The notes under the pieces: generated by a model | What the model was told of the DNA's origin: nothing | What the model saw: the letters and a program-made list of their open reading frames with translations, nothing else | Databases searched by the model: none | Translations under genes and position numbers: made by a program | Shown here: one piece after another, positions 1-5,996 of the stretch | Position numbering within the stretch: position 1 is the stretch's first letter | Layout: each line of letters begins with the position of its first letter | Assembly: GCA_013001935.1 (NCBI GenBank) | Contig: JABDKZ010000393.1 | Span: 1-7,739, forward strand | Length of the DNA stretch: 7,739 nt | Origin: Maribacter sp. | Lineage (GTDB): Bacteria > Bacteroidota > Bacteroidia > Flavobacteriales > Flavobacteriaceae | Direction: 5' to 3'

Positions 1-61
1 TTATAATTAATGCTTTGTAGTTGTTTGCTGGGAAAACTAACAAACCAATCCAAAAACATTT

Positions 62-397
62 CTACATACTCAGTTTATTGTACTTGTTCATCATCTGAAC
101 CCCGTGTACCAGTGTGGCACCACTTTCAATGGCGGCTCCTGTATGAACGGCTTCCATCATTTCTTCTTTCGTAATGCCTTTTTGCAATCCGTCTTTTGTA
201 TATGCATCAATGCAATAGGGGCATTTTACCACATGGGAAACCGCTAAGGCTATCAACGATTTTTCCCTAGCGGATAAGGCTCCCTCTTCGAAAACCTTAC
301 CGTAATAATCAAAGAATTTTGTACCTAGTTCCTCACTCCAATCGGTGATTTTACCAAATTTTCGAAGATCCGCTGCGTCGTAATATGAATTTGCCAT
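62..397 (-). CDS. AhpD-like / carboxymuconolactone decarboxylase family protein (arsenosugar-associated peroxidase-like type)
   Basis: This is a 111-residue single-domain protein, the usual size for the small all-helical AhpD/CMD family. A redox-type C-P-Y-C sits at residues 59-62, after a helix carrying E45 and H55 (S-A-R-E-K-S-L-I-A-L-A-V-S-H), the layout of AhpD-like peroxidases in which the CxxC cysteines act as the thiol centre. The N-terminus (M-A-N-S-Y-Y-D...D-L-x-K-F-G) resembles the flavobacterial group that databases call arsenosugar biosynthesis-associated peroxidase-like protein; this assignment is from memory, not a search. AhpD's second histidine arrangement (CxxHC) is absent, so true alkylhydroperoxidase activity is uncertain. 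It lies 120 bp downstream of a DUF2064 gene on the same strand, which fits an arsenosugar-type locus continuing leftward. The 61 bases after its stop hold no convincing terminator. ATG start at 397; no Shine-Dalgarno, as is normal in Bacteroidota. Confidence 0.85.
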   Translation of the reverse strand: MANSYYDAADLRKFGKITDWSEELGTKFFDYYGKVFEEGALSAREKSLIALAVSHVVKCPYCIDAYTKDGLQKGITKEEMMEAVHTGAAIESGATLVHGVQMMNKYNKLSM

Positions 398-517
398 AGT
401 TTAACTTTAGTTGAATTATAATTAAATGGGTGAAATCCCCATTCATGGTAAAGTGAACGGTGAAAACACTGTTTGTTTAAATGAAATGATTGTTATGATG
501 ACATTCGTTAGGAATAT

Positions 518-1222
518 CTAAAAAGAAGACATCGAAAGAAAAATGGGAGAGCCTCTATTTTGATGGATGTATAATTGAAACAGACCCATAATGGAAGCAA
601 CAATCCTAACGGGAATGCTATTAGGCAATAGTATTGATATAATTACCTTAAAAATATGATTCGTTAGCCCTTTGGTGAATTTGAGAATGATTTTCAAATC
701 ATTTTCGCTGTCTATATCAAGAAATTTGCGCAGTTCAACAATTTCAACGTTAAAGGATTCCAAGTCTGCGTTAAATTGATTCCACAACTGTGAAGATTGC
801 CAAGGCAAATTCCTAAATGAGGCGCTATTAAAGTCGGTTTTATGCAATCCCATTAAATAAAAGCCACCATCATTTGAAGGTCCTAAAACCGCTTTTCCAG
901 GGGATAATTCAGAGGCACTTTTAAGAATTTGAGCGGCTTTCAGCTGTGGAGAATCATTGCCGATAGTAATAACCTGGTCAAATCCCCTATCATAAACAAA
1001 CTGAATGGCATTGGCAAAACGCTCCCCAAAACAATTTCCTCTTTGCTCTTTTTCAGTTATATGAAAATAGGGCATTCCTGTTTTTTGAACCGTTTTTAAT
1101 GCATGATCTGAGAGTGCTTGGAACAAAACTTTTGCCTTGTTGATTTTTTTGCACTTCAACTCTTCCTTTGAAGAAAGCGCAAAAACCAAAATGGCTGTTT
1201 TATGTTCGTTTTTAGTCCGCAT
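518..1222 (-). CDS. DUF2064 domain protein, divergent GT-A glycosyltransferase-like
   Basis: This 234-residue protein has the core of the DUF2064 family, to which the TIGR04282 arsenosugar-biosynthesis glycosyltransferases belong. Visible motifs are I-G-N-D-S-P at 87-92 (family form G-T-D-x-P, the acidic nucleotide-sugar/metal site), G-P-S-N-D-G-G-F-Y-L-M-G-L at 114-126 (family form G-P-x-x-D-G-G-Y-Y-L-I-G-L), L-P-W-Q-S-S at 139-144 and L-D-I-D-S-E-N-D-L at 168-176. Oddities: the N-terminal K-x-x-x-x-G-x-x-K-T-R-L signature of typical members is absent (residues 18-32 read S-K-E-E-L-K-C-K-K-I-N-K-A-K-V), and a hydrophobic tail of about 50 residues (183-234) follows the normal end, finishing N-R-G-S-P-I-F. 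It may be membrane-associated. Sugar transfer in an arsenosugar pathway is inferred from family and from the neighbouring AhpD-like gene. It could be a catalytically altered paralogue. ATG start at 1222. Confidence 0.8.
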   Translation of the reverse strand: MRTKNEHKTAILVFALSSKEELKCKKINKAKVLFQALSDHALKTVQKTGMPYFHITEKEQRGNCFGERFANAIQFVYDRGFDQVITIGNDSPQLKAAQILKSASELSPGKAVLGPSNDGGFYLMGLHKTDFNSASFRNLPWQSSQLWNQFNADLESFNVEIVELRKFLDIDSENDLKIILKFTKGLTNHIFKVIISILLPNSIPVRIVASIMGLFQLYIHQNRGSPIFLSMSSF

Positions 1223-1248
1223 AATAAAAAGTATCCCGGTAAATTTAC

Positions 1249-1288
1249 AATATTACCTATTTAGTATAGGTCGATATTCGGTAATATT
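1249..1288 (-). repeat. 9-bp inverted repeat upstream of the DUF2064 gene (possible operator or 5' UTR hairpin)
   Basis: AATATTACC (1249-1257) and GGTAATATT (1280-1288) are perfect reverse complements with a 22-base spacer, 27 bp upstream of the DUF2064 start codon. A second hairpin, ACCTAT (1255-1260) with ATAGGT (1266-1271), overlaps the left arm, so the two folds exclude each other. On the minus strand the hexamer GAATAT also occurs twice 10 bp apart. Role unknown; AT-rich repeats can arise by chance, so this is only a candidate. Confidence 0.35.
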
Positions 1289-1360
1289 CTTAACAATAAG
1301 CTATTATTTTAAGAGAAAGCAAAATTACTTATAACCGACCCACTAGTTTGTTCTCCGCTG

Positions 1361-1368
1361 CAAAAATA
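1361..1368 (-). promoter_or_regulatory. possible -7 box for the DUF2064 gene
   Basis: The minus strand reads TATTTTTG here, an exact match to the Bacteroidota -7 consensus TAnnTTTG. No clean -33 TTTG is seen at the right distance (the nearest is TTTA), and the box lies about 140 bases before the start codon, which would give a long leader containing the inverted repeat at 1249-1288. Weak call. Confidence 0.25.
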
Positions 1369-1517
1369 TTATAAGACTATCCCCCTAAAGCGACTATTTA
1401 TTAGGTTTTATCGACGAAATACAAAATTCTTTCCATCGGGATATCAAATCAGGAAGCTACAGACCAAGTAGTTTGTAAAACGAAGAAAGCAAAGCGGAGT
1501 TATCAGGCTACATTAGG

Positions 1518-2570
1518 CTAAACATCATCATAATCCACGGTTAATGTTGGGGTCATGGGCTTGGCCTGACAGGTCAAGATCAATCCTTCTTCTATTTCGC
1601 CATCGGTAAGTATCTGGTTCTTCACCATTTCAGCTTTACCTTCTGTTATTCTTGCAATACAACTACTACAAACTCCACCCTGACAAGAATAAGGGGCGTC
1701 AATATTTTCCTTTAGAACAGTATCTAGGACAATATCGTTCTTGCCCATAGTCAAAGAGAACTCCTCATCATCCAATTTAATCGTTACCTGGGTTTTACCA
1801 TCCAATGTAGCCGGTGCGGTTTCAGCAATTGTTTCTGAAGCTGTGAACAACTCAAAATAGATTTTCTCTTTCTCAATGCCATTTTCTTGAAGCGCATTAC
1901 TTACCAAGTGGATCATGTCCTCTGGGCCACATAGGTAAAAGGAATCGAAATGGGTGTCCTTATGTTTGTTTTTTAAGGCATAATTCACGGTCGAAGTATC
2001 AATTCGCCCAAAAAGCGAACCTTCTTCAGGGGTCTTGCTATTGGTAAAATAAATAAAAAACCGATTGGCATATTCTAATTGCAGTTTAACCAAGTCCTTA
2101 TAAAACATGGTTTCCTTATTTGATTTATTCCCATTAACCAAAACAAACTTGTTATTGGGATGGCTGCCCAAAACCGCTTTTATTATACTCATTATAGGGG
2201 TAATTCCACTACCAGCGGCAAAAGCTGCGATATTTTTGGGGCCATCACTTCGTTTAAAAATAAACCGGCCTTCAGGAGGCATTACATCAAGTTCATCGCC
2301 AACCTTCAATTCTTTATTGGCATATTCCGAAAATCCGCCTTTATCTACCCTTTTCACACCAATGGTCATATAATCCCGTTGAGGGGATGAACTTATGGAG
2401 TAGGCCCTGCGCAGCTCTTTCCCCTTAATTTCTTTCTTTAAGGTAATATACTGTCCTGGGAGAAAGGCAAATACCTGTTTTAATTCTTTAGGAATAGTAA
2501 AGGTAATTGCGACAGAAGTTGGTGTAAGGGGTTTAATATTTTTTACCGTTAGGGTATAAAAGTCGGCCAT
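1518..2570 (-). CDS. ferredoxin-NAD(P) reductase with C-terminal [2Fe-2S] ferredoxin domain (PaaE-like architecture)
   Basis: This 350-residue cytoplasmic flavoprotein transfers electrons between NAD(P)H, flavin and a plant-type [2Fe-2S] cluster. Domain order: a flavin-binding barrel at about 1-105, with R-A-Y-S-I-S at 55-60 (the R-x-Y-S flavin contact) preceded by P-G-Q-Y at 38-41; a nucleotide-binding domain at about 112-235, with G-S-G-I-T-P at 120-125 and C-G-P-E-D-M at 214-219; a linker of about 20 residues; and a ferredoxin domain at about 262-350 with cluster ligands C296, C301, C304 and C334 (C-x4-C-x2-C-x29-C). All key residues are present and length is normal. The order matches phenylacetyl-CoA epoxygenase reductase PaaE and related reductases, but no other paa gene is visible, so the partner is unknown and a general ferredoxin-NADP reductase role is equally possible. 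It is transcribed divergently from the PadR gene. Confidence 0.9.
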   Translation of the reverse strand: MADFYTLTVKNIKPLTPTSVAITFTIPKELKQVFAFLPGQYITLKKEIKGKELRRAYSISSSPQRDYMTIGVKRVDKGGFSEYANKELKVGDELDVMPPEGRFIFKRSDGPKNIAAFAAGSGITPIMSIIKAVLGSHPNNKFVLVNGNKSNKETMFYKDLVKLQLEYANRFFIYFTNSKTPEEGSLFGRIDTSTVNYALKNKHKDTHFDSFYLCGPEDMIHLVSNALQENGIEKEKIYFELFTASETIAETAPATLDGKTQVTIKLDDEEFSLTMGKNDIVLDTVLKENIDAPYSCQGGVCSSCIARITEGKAEMVKNQILTDGEIEEGLILTCQAKPMTPTLTVDYDDV

Positions 2571-2597
2571 GTTTTCTTATTTCATGAAATTGAAATG

Positions 2598-2605
2598 CAA
2601 AACTA
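2598..2605 (-). promoter_or_regulatory. candidate -7 box for the reductase gene
   Basis: The minus strand reads TAGTTTTG, an exact match to the Bacteroidota -7 consensus TAnnTTTG. It ends 27 bases before the reductase ATG at 2570, which would give a short leader. The -33 region, about 20 bases further upstream, reads GTTT rather than the ideal TTTG. Position relative to the gene supports the call. Confidence 0.45.
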
Positions 2606-2658
2606 AGCATTGGTGTTTCGATATAAAACGGAAACCGCAAAAAAACATACCTAAAATA

Positions 2659-2683
2659 CTTATGCATAAGAAAATTATGTATA
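2659..2683. promoter_or_regulatory. candidate PadR operator: 12-bp palindrome plus a repeated half-copy
   Basis: CTTATGCATAAG at 2659-2670 is a perfect 12-bp palindrome. The core TTATGCATA (2660-2668) recurs as TTATGTATA at 2675-2683, 15 bp downstream, running into the plus-strand -7 box. The pair covers the spacer and -33 side of the PadR promoter, where a bound repressor would block RNA polymerase. PadR proteins are dimers that commonly autoregulate through palindromic AT-rich sites. The assignment to this PadR is inferred from position alone. Confidence 0.45.
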
Positions 2684-2689
2684 TATTTG
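2682..2689 (+). promoter_or_regulatory. candidate -7 box for the PadR-led operon
   Basis: TATATTTG is an exact match to the Bacteroidota -7 consensus TAnnTTTG and ends 20 bases before the PadR ATG. No clear -33 TTTG is present: the expected position lies in the palindrome (TTATG). A weak -33 overlapped by an operator would suit a promoter controlled by a repressor. Confidence 0.5.
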
Positions 2690-2709
2690 GGTAACGGTAT
2701 AAAAGGGAA

Positions 2710-3048
2710 ATGGCAAATTCTAAATTATATAAGGGCAGTTTAAATACAATTATCCTCAAGTTGTTAGAGGAAAAGGGTAAGATGTATGGTTATGAGATTA
2801 CCCAAAAGGTAAAAGAACTTACTAAAGGGGAATTGAATATTACTGAAGGGGCACTATACCCAGCCTTGCACAAATTGGAAGCGGAAGGGCTATTGGATGT
2901 TGAGGTAGCCAGAGTGGATAACCGGCTTCGTAAATATTATAAACTCACCGAGCAAGGTGAAAAGGAAACCGTAAACCGCTTGGCCGAATTGGAGGACTTT
3001 ATTCGCAGTATGCAACATTTGGTAAACCCGGATTGGAGTATTAATTAG
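2710..3048 (+). CDS. PadR-family transcriptional regulator
   Basis: This 112-residue protein has the short PadR layout (winged helix plus a brief C-terminal dimerisation helix). Family hallmarks are M-Y-G-Y-E-I at 25-30, the recognition-helix stretch T-E-G-A-L-Y-P-A-L-H-K-L-E-A-E-G-L-L at 45-62, and the wing R-K-Y-Y-K-L-T at 74-80. The C-terminal helix at about 84-104 (V-N-R-L-A-E-L-E-D-F) would form the dimer. It is a cytoplasmic DNA-binding protein, usually a repressor released by a ligand or partner. It is the first gene of a plus-strand run, 9 bp ahead of the first of two membrane proteins, so it probably controls that operon. A perfect palindrome and a consensus -7 box lie just upstream, consistent with autoregulation. 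The inducer cannot be read from the sequence. ATG start at 2710. Confidence 0.93.
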   Translation: MANSKLYKGSLNTIILKLLEEKGKMYGYEITQKVKELTKGELNITEGALYPALHKLEAEGLLDVEVARVDNRLRKYYKLTEQGEKETVNRLAELEDFIRSMQHLVNPDWSIN

Positions 3049-3057
3049 GAAATTATT

Positions 3058-3726
3058 ATGAACCTAACCACAGAGCAAATACAACAAATAAAAACCTACC
3101 TTGATTTTAAGGAGTTGAACCAATTGGACCTTCGAAATGAAGTCTTGGACCATATGGCAAACGGGATTGAAAAATCAATTAAAAAGGAGGGTTTAACTTT
3201 TAAAGAAGCCTTTAACCAAGAAATTAAAAAATGGAATCCGGAACTAGGAGAATACTCTAGTTTTTGGACAGGGTGGACCTGGACAGGACCTAAGTTAATG
3301 ATTACAAAAGCTGTAAAAGAAACAAAGAAATTCTACTTAAAAAGTTTTATGGCCACAGTGATTATCTCTCTAATCATTCACATGATGTATATAAGTCTAA
3401 TTGGAATTGATTATTTGAGCATATTGAATGGTTTTGTGGGTGTAGTTTATATTGCCATTCTCTTTTTAACTTTTTTGTTCTTCTGGAGAATCAAAGCCTC
3501 CAAATATCAAAGCACTTATAGTTATTTGTATAAAATATACGCCATCGGTTTTGCCTTTATGTACCTAGCTTTTAATCCGTTATTACTTGATTCATCCATG
3601 ATATTAGGTAAGGAAGAGGTGTATAATTTGACATTGTTCCTACATTCTTTCTTATTGTCTTTTGCATATACTTTTTGGGATTTATATAAATCACACATCG
3701 ATTCGAAAAAACTGGTATTAAATTGA
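3058..3726 (+). CDS. membrane protein with N-terminal HAAS-like helical domain, first of a paralogous pair
   Basis: This 222-residue protein has no function I recognise. Residues 1-60 form a soluble helical domain starting L-T-T-E-Q-I-Q, with E28, D31, H32, A34, N35, G36, I37, E38 and then L-T-F-K-E-A-F-N-Q-E-I-K-K-W at 46-59. About four membrane helices follow (roughly 95-117, 120-143, 158-178, 188-208). A soluble helical domain ahead of membrane helices, encoded next to PadR, recalls the DUF1700/HAAS signalling domains found beside PadR genes in other phyla; that likeness is an inference not tested by profile search. A tryptophan-rich stretch (S-F-W-T-G-W-T-W-T-G-P, 68-78) joins domain and membrane part. 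There is no signal peptide, so the helical domain should be cytoplasmic, where it could contact PadR or the ABC ATPase. Its stop overlaps the next gene by four bases (TTGA), indicating translational coupling. Confidence 0.85.
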   Translation: MNLTTEQIQQIKTYLDFKELNQLDLRNEVLDHMANGIEKSIKKEGLTFKEAFNQEIKKWNPELGEYSSFWTGWTWTGPKLMITKAVKETKKFYLKSFMATVIISLIIHMMYISLIGIDYLSILNGFVGVVYIAILFLTFLFFWRIKASKYQSTYSYLYKIYAIGFAFMYLAFNPLLLDSSMILGKEEVYNLTLFLHSFLLSFAYTFWDLYKSHIDSKKLVLN

Positions 3727-4415
3727 AACTAACCAGCGACCAAATACAAGAGCTCTTTCAATTTACCCGCAAACATTTTGTGGAACATTACGATGTGCAA
3801 TTGGAGCTGGTGGATCATTTGGCCAACGGCATAGAAGAGCAAATGGCGGCACAGCCCAAATTATCGTTCAAGGAGGCCCTAGATTTAGAATTTAAAAAAT
3901 TCGGGGTTTTTGGTTTTCACGATATTATCAAAGAAAAGACCAAAACCATGGAAAAACGGTATTGGAAGATTTTCTTTCGGTTTTACAGGGAATATTTTAA
4001 ACCCCCTAAGGTGCTCATCCTATTTGCTACATCGACATTGCTCTTTCTTTTATTGAAAGCACTACCGGTTGAAACAAGTAAATATATTCCTGGACTGGCA
4101 ATAATGCTTGTTTTAGTTTTATTTCTTATGAATATTTTTCGAAACAAAAGAAGACAAAGTTCTAAAACCAGGAAATGGTTATTGGAAGATATGATTGCGG
4201 CTAATGGCAATATTTTTATGTATTTAAATTTTGTACTACAGATTTTGCTTTTCCCTAATCTCATAAAATGGCCTTTGGCAAGTTCCCTTGGTATGTTTAT
4301 TATTTCTTTTGTGGTGGTTCTCATAGGTATATTATTTCACGTTATGGTCAATGTAATCCCTCAAAAAGCCGAAGAACTCTTGGCCAAGACTTATCCTGAA
4401 TACAAAATGAGTTGA
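3723..4415 (+). CDS. membrane protein with N-terminal HAAS-like helical domain, second of a paralogous pair (TTG start)
   Basis: This 230-residue protein is paralogous to the gene before it. Its first 60 residues align with that protein almost without gaps (one residue inserted near 42-46): L3, T4, Q7, I8, Q9, D24, E28, D31, H32, A34, N35, G36, I37 and E38 fall at identical positions, then L-S-F-K-E-A-L-x-x-E-F-K-K-F. About four membrane helices follow (roughly 95-114, 120-140, 160-178, 185-208) but their sequence has diverged. The middle region is basic (R-N-K-R-R-Q-S-S-K-T-R-K, 140-151), probably a cytoplasmic loop. The start is TTG at 3723, overlapping the upstream TGA as TTGA; it is preferred because it yields the same M-x-L-T N-terminus as the sister protein. 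Function unknown; a sensor or accessory subunit of the downstream ABC transporter is the likeliest reading. Confidence 0.83.
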   Translation: MKLTSDQIQELFQFTRKHFVEHYDVQLELVDHLANGIEEQMAAQPKLSFKEALDLEFKKFGVFGFHDIIKEKTKTMEKRYWKIFFRFYREYFKPPKVLILFATSTLLFLLLKALPVETSKYIPGLAIMLVLVLFLMNIFRNKRRQSSKTRKWLLEDMIAANGNIFMYLNFVLQILLFPNLIKWPLASSLGMFIISFVVVLIGILFHVMVNVIPQKAEELLAKTYPEYKMS

Positions 4416-4430
4416 ATTTTGTAACAAAAT
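4401..4430 (+). other. two mutually exclusive AT-rich hairpins at the junction before the permease gene
   Basis: TACAAAAT (4401-4408) pairs with ATTTTGTA (4416-4423), enclosing the stop codon of the upstream gene in a 7-base loop. The same right arm instead pairs as ATTTTG (4416-4421) with CAAAAT (4425-4430), followed by TTTTT at 4433-4437, a weak terminator-like form. Only one fold can exist at a time. Both stems are A/T-dominated and so of low stability; regulatory use is speculative. Confidence 0.3.
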
Positions 4431-4474
4431 CATTTTTATAAACACTAACTCCACAGAACAAATTACCAACCTTT

Positions 4475-5944
4475 ATGTTCAAACACTTTGTAAGCCTTCA
4501 ATGGAAATCGTTTTTTAGATCTTCCAACCTAGGAAAAAGTATCGCTCTCAAGATAATTATGGGCTTTTTTGCCGTATATATGATGGTCTCTTTTGCAGGA
4601 CTGGGAGCGGCCCTCTTTTTTATTCTTAAAAAATTATACCCCGATGTTGACCCCATGCTTACCTTAAGCGGTTACATGCTATACTGGGTCTTGATTGAGC
4701 TTTTCGTGCGCTATTTTATGCAAAAATTACCGGTGATGGATGTTAGGCCCATGCTGATAAACCCTATCAAGAAAAGCAGTATTACACATTATATCCTAGC
4801 CAAATCAGGATTTTCGGGCTATAACTTCATGGCATTGTTCATGGCAGTACCTTTTTCAATCGTATTATTGGCACAGGGTTATCCACCGTTAAATGTTTTG
4901 GTTTGGTTATTTGCCATTTGCTGTATTGTGCTTACAATCAACTACACCAACTTCATCATCAATAAAAGTGACAAGGTATTAATCGTCTTAGGCACCGTAA
5001 TTTTAGTACTCTATGCATTGGAAAATTTTGGGGTACTCCCCGTAAAGGAGTTTGCAGGAAAGGTGTTCTATACCCTCTACGAAAACCCCATTTTGGCGCT
5101 AATACCCTTAGGGTTGGCGTTAGGTACTTATTTTGTAAATTATAATTTCTTACGAAAAAAGCTATACCTGGATGCTTCCCTGAAAAAGAAGACTAAGAAA
5201 GCAGTGACTTCCGATTTATCATGGACCAAGCGCTTTGGGGATATTGCCCCCTTCCTTCAATTGGATCTAAAATTGATCTGGAGAAACAAGCGCACAAAAA
5301 TGCAGGTGTTCATCTCCCTGGCCATGATTCTTTACGGATTGATTTTCTATGGAATGGATGCCTACGGGGAAACAAGTACCATTTACCTATTCGTAGGAAT
5401 TTTTATGACTGGTATTTTCTTGTCTAATTTTGGCCAATTTATACCGGCATGGGACAGTGAGTATTATGGTATGATGATGTCCCAAAACATTCCGCTGAGG
5501 AAATATTTGGAATCTAAGGCAGGACTTATCTATGTGAGTGTCGTGGTTATGTTTTTACTTTCAATACCCTACGTGTATTTTGGATGGGAGGCGCTGGCAA
5601 TTAATTTCAGTAGCGCCCTCTATAATTTGGGTGTAAACGTCCCGGTGATCTTGTATTTTGGATCCTTCAACAAAAAACGAATAGACCTTACAAAAAGTGC
5701 CATTGGCAATACCCAAGGCATAAGTGCAACCCAATTTTTGGTAATGTTACCAATAATGGTTATACCCTGCCTTTTTTATTTTGGGTTAAAGATGCTTGTT
5801 TCTTTTGAAGTAGCGATATCGGTCCTTGCTATTATGGGTATTATAGGTTTCGCTTTTAGAAAACCGCTATTAGATAAAGTCACGGAGGCATACAGAAAAA
5901 AGAAATATGGTATGATAGCCGGTTTTAAAGAACAGAACAGTTAA
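4475..5944 (+). CDS. ABC transporter permease, DUF5687 family
   Basis: This 489-residue polytopic inner-membrane protein matches the Bacteroidota-specific DUF5687 permeases in length and N-terminus (M-F-K-H-F-V-S-L-Q-W-K-S-F-F-R-S). I count about 12 hydrophobic helices, near 25-52, 63-82, 118-136, 142-163, 167-183, 204-223, 276-294, 301-320, 348-369, 380-396, 420-440 and 443-461. Two six-helix halves are separated by a charged cytoplasmic stretch (225-270) containing L-K-L-I-W-R-N-K-R-T-K near 265-275, a likely contact for the ATPase. The two halves could be a single-chain equivalent of two ABC-2-like domains. It follows the second paired membrane protein by 59 bp and precedes the ATPase gene by 121 bp on the same strand, so the two should form one transporter. 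Substrate and direction (probably export) are unknown. ATG start at 4475. Confidence 0.88.
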   Translation: MFKHFVSLQWKSFFRSSNLGKSIALKIIMGFFAVYMMVSFAGLGAALFFILKKLYPDVDPMLTLSGYMLYWVLIELFVRYFMQKLPVMDVRPMLINPIKKSSITHYILAKSGFSGYNFMALFMAVPFSIVLLAQGYPPLNVLVWLFAICCIVLTINYTNFIINKSDKVLIVLGTVILVLYALENFGVLPVKEFAGKVFYTLYENPILALIPLGLALGTYFVNYNFLRKKLYLDASLKKKTKKAVTSDLSWTKRFGDIAPFLQLDLKLIWRNKRTKMQVFISLAMILYGLIFYGMDAYGETSTIYLFVGIFMTGIFLSNFGQFIPAWDSEYYGMMMSQNIPLRKYLESKAGLIYVSVVVMFLLSIPYVYFGWEALAINFSSALYNLGVNVPVILYFGSFNKKRIDLTKSAIGNTQGISATQFLVMLPIMVIPCLFYFGLKMLVSFEVAISVLAIMGIIGFAFRKPLLDKVTEAYRKKKYGMIAGFKEQNS

Positions 5945-5950
5945 AATATA

Positions 5951-5996
5951 TCGTCACATTGAGCGCCCGCCTGCCTCGGGCACGGAAGTCGAAATG
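5951..5996. repeat. REP-like palindromic repeat with GC-rich inner hairpin
   Basis: The block begins TCACATTGAGCGC and ends AGTCGAAATG. Stripped of its middle it gives the CATTGAGCGCAGTCGAAATG form that I recall as a dispersed intergenic repeat in flavobacterial genomes. Outer arms CATT (5957-5960) and AATG (5993-5996) pair and are followed inward by facing GA dinucleotides. The middle adds a strong hairpin GCCCG (5965-5969) / CGGGC (5977-5981) with a 7-base loop. Its high GC stands out sharply from the AT-rich surroundings. It lies within the permease-ATPase gap and could stabilise upstream mRNA or reduce read-through. Confidence 0.6.

Larger units (their letters stand above)
1223..1517. other. 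intergenic region between DUF2064 gene and reductase gene
   Basis: This 295-base AT-rich gap lies between two minus-strand genes. It holds a 9-bp inverted repeat near the DUF2064 start and one promoter-like box (both listed separately). Just after the reductase stop there is a short direct repeat of AGGCTA (1505-1510 and 1515-1520), probably chance. I see no tRNA-like fold, no strong GC-rich terminator and no credible protein-coding frame; the short plus-strand open frame at 1137-1334 overlaps the DUF2064 gene and resembles nothing. Confidence 0.6.

Noticed and set aside
1137..1334. 65-codon open frame on the plus strand
   Set aside because: It overlaps the start of the DUF2064 gene on the opposite strand, is low in complexity and resembles no family.
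1459..1479. Partial similarity (about 16 of 21 bases) to the segment next to the REP-like repeat near 5990-6010
   Set aside because: Comparing two AT-rich intergenic regions of this size can give such a match by chance, and the diagnostic GC-rich core is missing.
2107..2390. Two plus-strand open frames inside the reductase gene
   Set aside because: They lie entirely antisense to a well-supported enzyme gene with intact motifs and have no protein-like features of their own.
2577..2759. 60-codon minus-strand frame across the divergent promoter region
   Set aside because: It covers the promoter boxes and the start of the PadR gene; its hydrophobic translation is the expected product of AT-rich DNA.
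3983..4324. 113-codon antisense frame in the second paired membrane protein
   Set aside because: It is antisense to a gene supported by paralogy and operon position, with no recognisable domain.
4378..4389. Perfect 12-bp palindrome TCTTGGCCAAGA
   Set aside because: It lies within coding sequence (L-L-A-K-T of the second paired membrane protein), away from any promoter-like box; chance is the simplest explanation.
5221..5427. Out-of-frame 68-codon open frame within the permease gene
   Set aside because: It is an alternative frame inside a conserved polytopic protein, with no motif or likely start.
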